Below, piece by piece: positions 62,581-64,000 of a DNA stretch of 64,000 nt. Source of the DNA: Geodermatophilus sp. DSM 45219. GTDB lineage: Bacteria; Actinomycetota; Actinomycetes; Mycobacteriales; Geodermatophilaceae. Below the pieces are notes generated by a model that saw only the letters and a list, made by a program, of their open reading frames with translations, ran no database searches and was not told the origin of the DNA. The translations under genes and the position numbers were made by a program. Location: assembly GCF_900104025.1 (NCBI RefSeq), contig NZ_FNIQ01000008.1, positions 62,001 through 126,000 of the forward strand. Reading direction: 5' to 3'. Position 1 is the stretch's first letter; every line of letters begins with the position of its first letter.

Positions 62581-63525
62581 TCAGCGGAGGCCGGTGAAGG
62601 CGGGGTCGTCCGTGTCGGGCCAGAAGTCGTGGTGGTAGTCGGCCGAGAGCGCGCCCGGACATCCGGCCAGCACCCACGTGCTGCCCTTGGCCGCCGGCGG
62701 GTGCAGCGCCCCGGCGACGCCCGCGAAGCGGACGCCGAGGGCCGCCAGCACCGAGGGGATGGCCCCGCCCTGGCTGCAGACGACCGCCACCCCGGGCCGC
62801 TCGCGCGGCGCCAGGAGCCGCTCGACGGCGGTGAGGGCCGCCTGCGGGTCGGCGGCGTACTCCTCCTCGCCGAGCTCGGGCAGCGGGCGGACGTGGAGTC
62901 CGGTCCGCTCGGCCAGCGGTGCCAGCGTCTCCCGGCAGCGGACCCGCTCGGCGGTCAGCAGCTCGACGGGGCAGAAGGACGGCAGCACCTCGGCCAGCCG
63001 GGCGGCCTGCCGGCGCCCCTTGCCGTCCAGCGGCCGCAGCTCATCGGGCCCGTCCCAGTCGGACTTGCTGCCCGCCTTGGCGTGCCGGACCAGCAGCAGG
63101 GTCGGCTCCCGGGGGACGTCGGTGCGCGCGAGGTCGGCCAGCACCGCGCGGTCGTGCGCGTGGCTGACCAGCCCGCAGGCCTCCTCGACCGGCAGCCAGC
63201 GCAGCTCGTCGACCTCGTCGTTGGGCTCGAAGTCCCCGCCGACCACGCGCATCAGCCAGTAGTCGACCCGCTTGGGGCCCTCGAGGACCTCGTACTCGGT
63301 GCGCACGCTGCGCCGGCCGACGACGACCTCCAGCCCGGTCTCCTCGGCCACCTCGCGCACCGCCGTCTGCAGCAGGTGCTCACCCGCGTCGGGCTTGCCC
63401 TTCGGCAGCGACCAGTCGTCGTAGCGCGGCCGGTGCACCAGCGCGGTCTCGATGCCGCCGCCGTCCGCCGGCCGCCACAGGGCGCCGCCGGCCGCGCGGA
63501 CCAGGCGCTGCGGCTCAGCCGGCAT
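62581..63525 (-). CDS. mutT1: NUDIX hydrolase fused to a histidine phosphatase domain (MutT1 type)
   Basis: 314 residues from ATG 63525. N-terminal NUDIX box GKPDAGEHLLQTAVREVAEETGLEV (about residues 41-65), preceded by DDWSLPKGKP. The C-terminal half (about 135-310) is a histidine phosphatase with LLLVRHAKA (the RHG-type catalytic His) and a second AVVCSQGGAIPSVL region. In mycobacterial MutT1 this pairing hydrolyses 8-oxo-dGTP and diadenosine polyphosphates. The start lies 11 bases inside the upstream polyphosphate kinase gene, the usual actinobacterial linkage. Confidence 0.88.
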   Translation of the reverse strand: MPAEPQRLVRAAGGALWRPADGGGIETALVHRPRYDDWSLPKGKPDAGEHLLQTAVREVAEETGLEVVVGRRSVRTEYEVLEGPKRVDYWLMRVVGGDFEPNDEVDELRWLPVEEACGLVSHAHDRAVLADLARTDVPREPTLLLVRHAKAGSKSDWDGPDELRPLDGKGRRQAARLAEVLPSFCPVELLTAERVRCRETLAPLAERTGLHVRPLPELGEEEYAADPQAALTAVERLLAPRERPGVAVVCSQGGAIPSVLAALGVRFAGVAGALHPPAAKGSTWVLAGCPGALSADYHHDFWPDTDDPAFTGLR

Positions 63526-64000
63526 GGTCGACCGCCGCCGCCATCAGCGCCGCCTGGTAGTCGTGCTCGCCGGTGCGGGTCCAGGCACCGTCCACGCCCA
63601 GCTCCCAGCAGCGCACGCCGTCGGCCATCGCCGCGTCGAAGATGTGCTGCAGCTGCCGCTGGGCGGTGTCGTCGCACACCCGCAGCAGCACCTCCACGCG
63701 CCGGTCGAGGTTGCGGTGCATGAGGTCGGCGCTGCCGATCCACCACTCGCCCTCGCCGCCGCCGGCGAACCACATCGCCCGCGAGTGCTCCAGGAAGCGG
63801 CCGACGATCGAGCGCACCCGCACGTTCTCCGACAGCCCGGGGACGCCGGGGCGCAGCGAGCAGATGCCGCGGATGAGCAGCTCCACCGGTACACCGGCCG
63901 CCGACGCCTCGTAGAGGGCGTCGATCATCTCCTCGTCGACCAGCGAGTTGACCTTGATGCGGATGCCGGCCGGCCGGCCGTCCCGCGCGTTGCGGGCCTC
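63515..64000 (-). CDS. ppk: Polyphosphate kinase, C-terminal part (continues beyond the window)
   Basis: About 160 residues are visible; the 5' end lies outside the window. They cover the end of the second phospholipase-D-like domain: GIRIKVNSLVDEEMIDALYEA, PVELLIRGICSLRPGVPGLSENVRVRSIVGRFLEHSR with the conserved His-Ser-Arg, WWIGSADLMHRNLDRRVEVL. It makes polyphosphate from ATP. The coupled mutT1 gene suggests joint handling of nucleoside polyphosphates. Confidence 0.9.
   Translation of the reverse strand, partial: EARNARDGRPAGIRIKVNSLVDEEMIDALYEASAAGVPVELLIRGICSLRPGVPGLSENVRVRSIVGRFLEHSRAMWFAGGGEGEWWIGSADLMHRNLDRRVEVLLRVCDDTAQRQLQHIFDAAMADGVRCWELGVDGAWTRTGEHDYQAALMAAAVDHAG

Overview
High-GC DNA with very frequent GTG starts, four-base start/stop overlaps, leaderless-looking promoters, a GatCAB amidotransferase, citramalate synthase, a NUDIX/histidine-phosphatase MutT1 and an NdgR/LtbR-type IclR regulator upstream of leuCD. 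This points to an actinobacterium; the gene set and an interspersed palindromic repeat family suggest a Geodermatophilaceae-like soil or rock genome (inference; there is no rRNA in the window).

Layout. 1-1.7 kb: end of a YbhN-like membrane protein, a ferric-reductase-like flavoprotein and a 29-residue membrane peptide. 1.7-4.6 kb: a scar region with a chimeric glucose-6-phosphate dehydrogenase/SecF gene, a MarR fragment, a RelE/Phd toxin-antitoxin pair, a frameshifted ATPase/tyrosine-recombinase chimera and a tRNA 3' fragment that looks like an attachment site. 4.7-12.6 kb: an acid-sugar catabolic cluster with GntR regulator, class II aldolase, KdgT-like permease, RuBisCO-like protein, DUF1537 kinase, zinc alcohol dehydrogenase and MFS transporter. 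This is the best candidate for an undescribed pathway. 12.6-17 kb: small unknowns, an SBF transporter, a FlbD-like protein, a methyltransferase with an internal gap, an orphan response regulator and an ACT protein.

17-20.7 kb: gatC-gatA-(59-residue membrane ORF)-gatB. With gltX (44.9 kb), tRNA-Gln and two tRNA-Glu genes (47.7-48.1 kb) the window carries a whole indirect Gln-tRNA(Gln) pathway. 20.9-23.3 kb: a PQQ-type sugar dehydrogenase lipoprotein, a PH-domain protein and an XRE/MmyB regulator. 23.4-40.3 kb: the branched-chain amino acid region: ilvD, two GGDEF/EAL proteins, ilvB-ilvN-ilvC, serA, leuB and cimA. leuCD lie at 54.8-56.9 kb. Both ilvB and cimA are preceded by a short Ile/Leu/Val leader peptide, a hairpin and a Rho-independent terminator, so attenuation is likely at both loci.

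40.3-53.9 kb: a 50-bp perfect palindrome, a NarL-type two-component pair, a monooxygenase and a VOC protein, FAH hydrolase-gltX, a CPBP membrane protease whose stop codon lies inside tRNA-Gln, a tandemly duplicated tRNA-Glu with its terminator, galT-galK-sodium/solute symporter, and a sulfite-oxidase-family protein. 57-62.5 kb: a tricarballylate-type cluster (FAD dehydrogenase, GntR regulator, TctCBA transporter) with two related palindromic operators that overlap or abut its two promoters. The window ends with mutT1 and the C-terminal part of polyphosphate kinase on the minus strand.

No stretch longer than 300 bases is gene-free. The larger gaps hold attenuators, terminators, operators or copies of the palindromic repeat.
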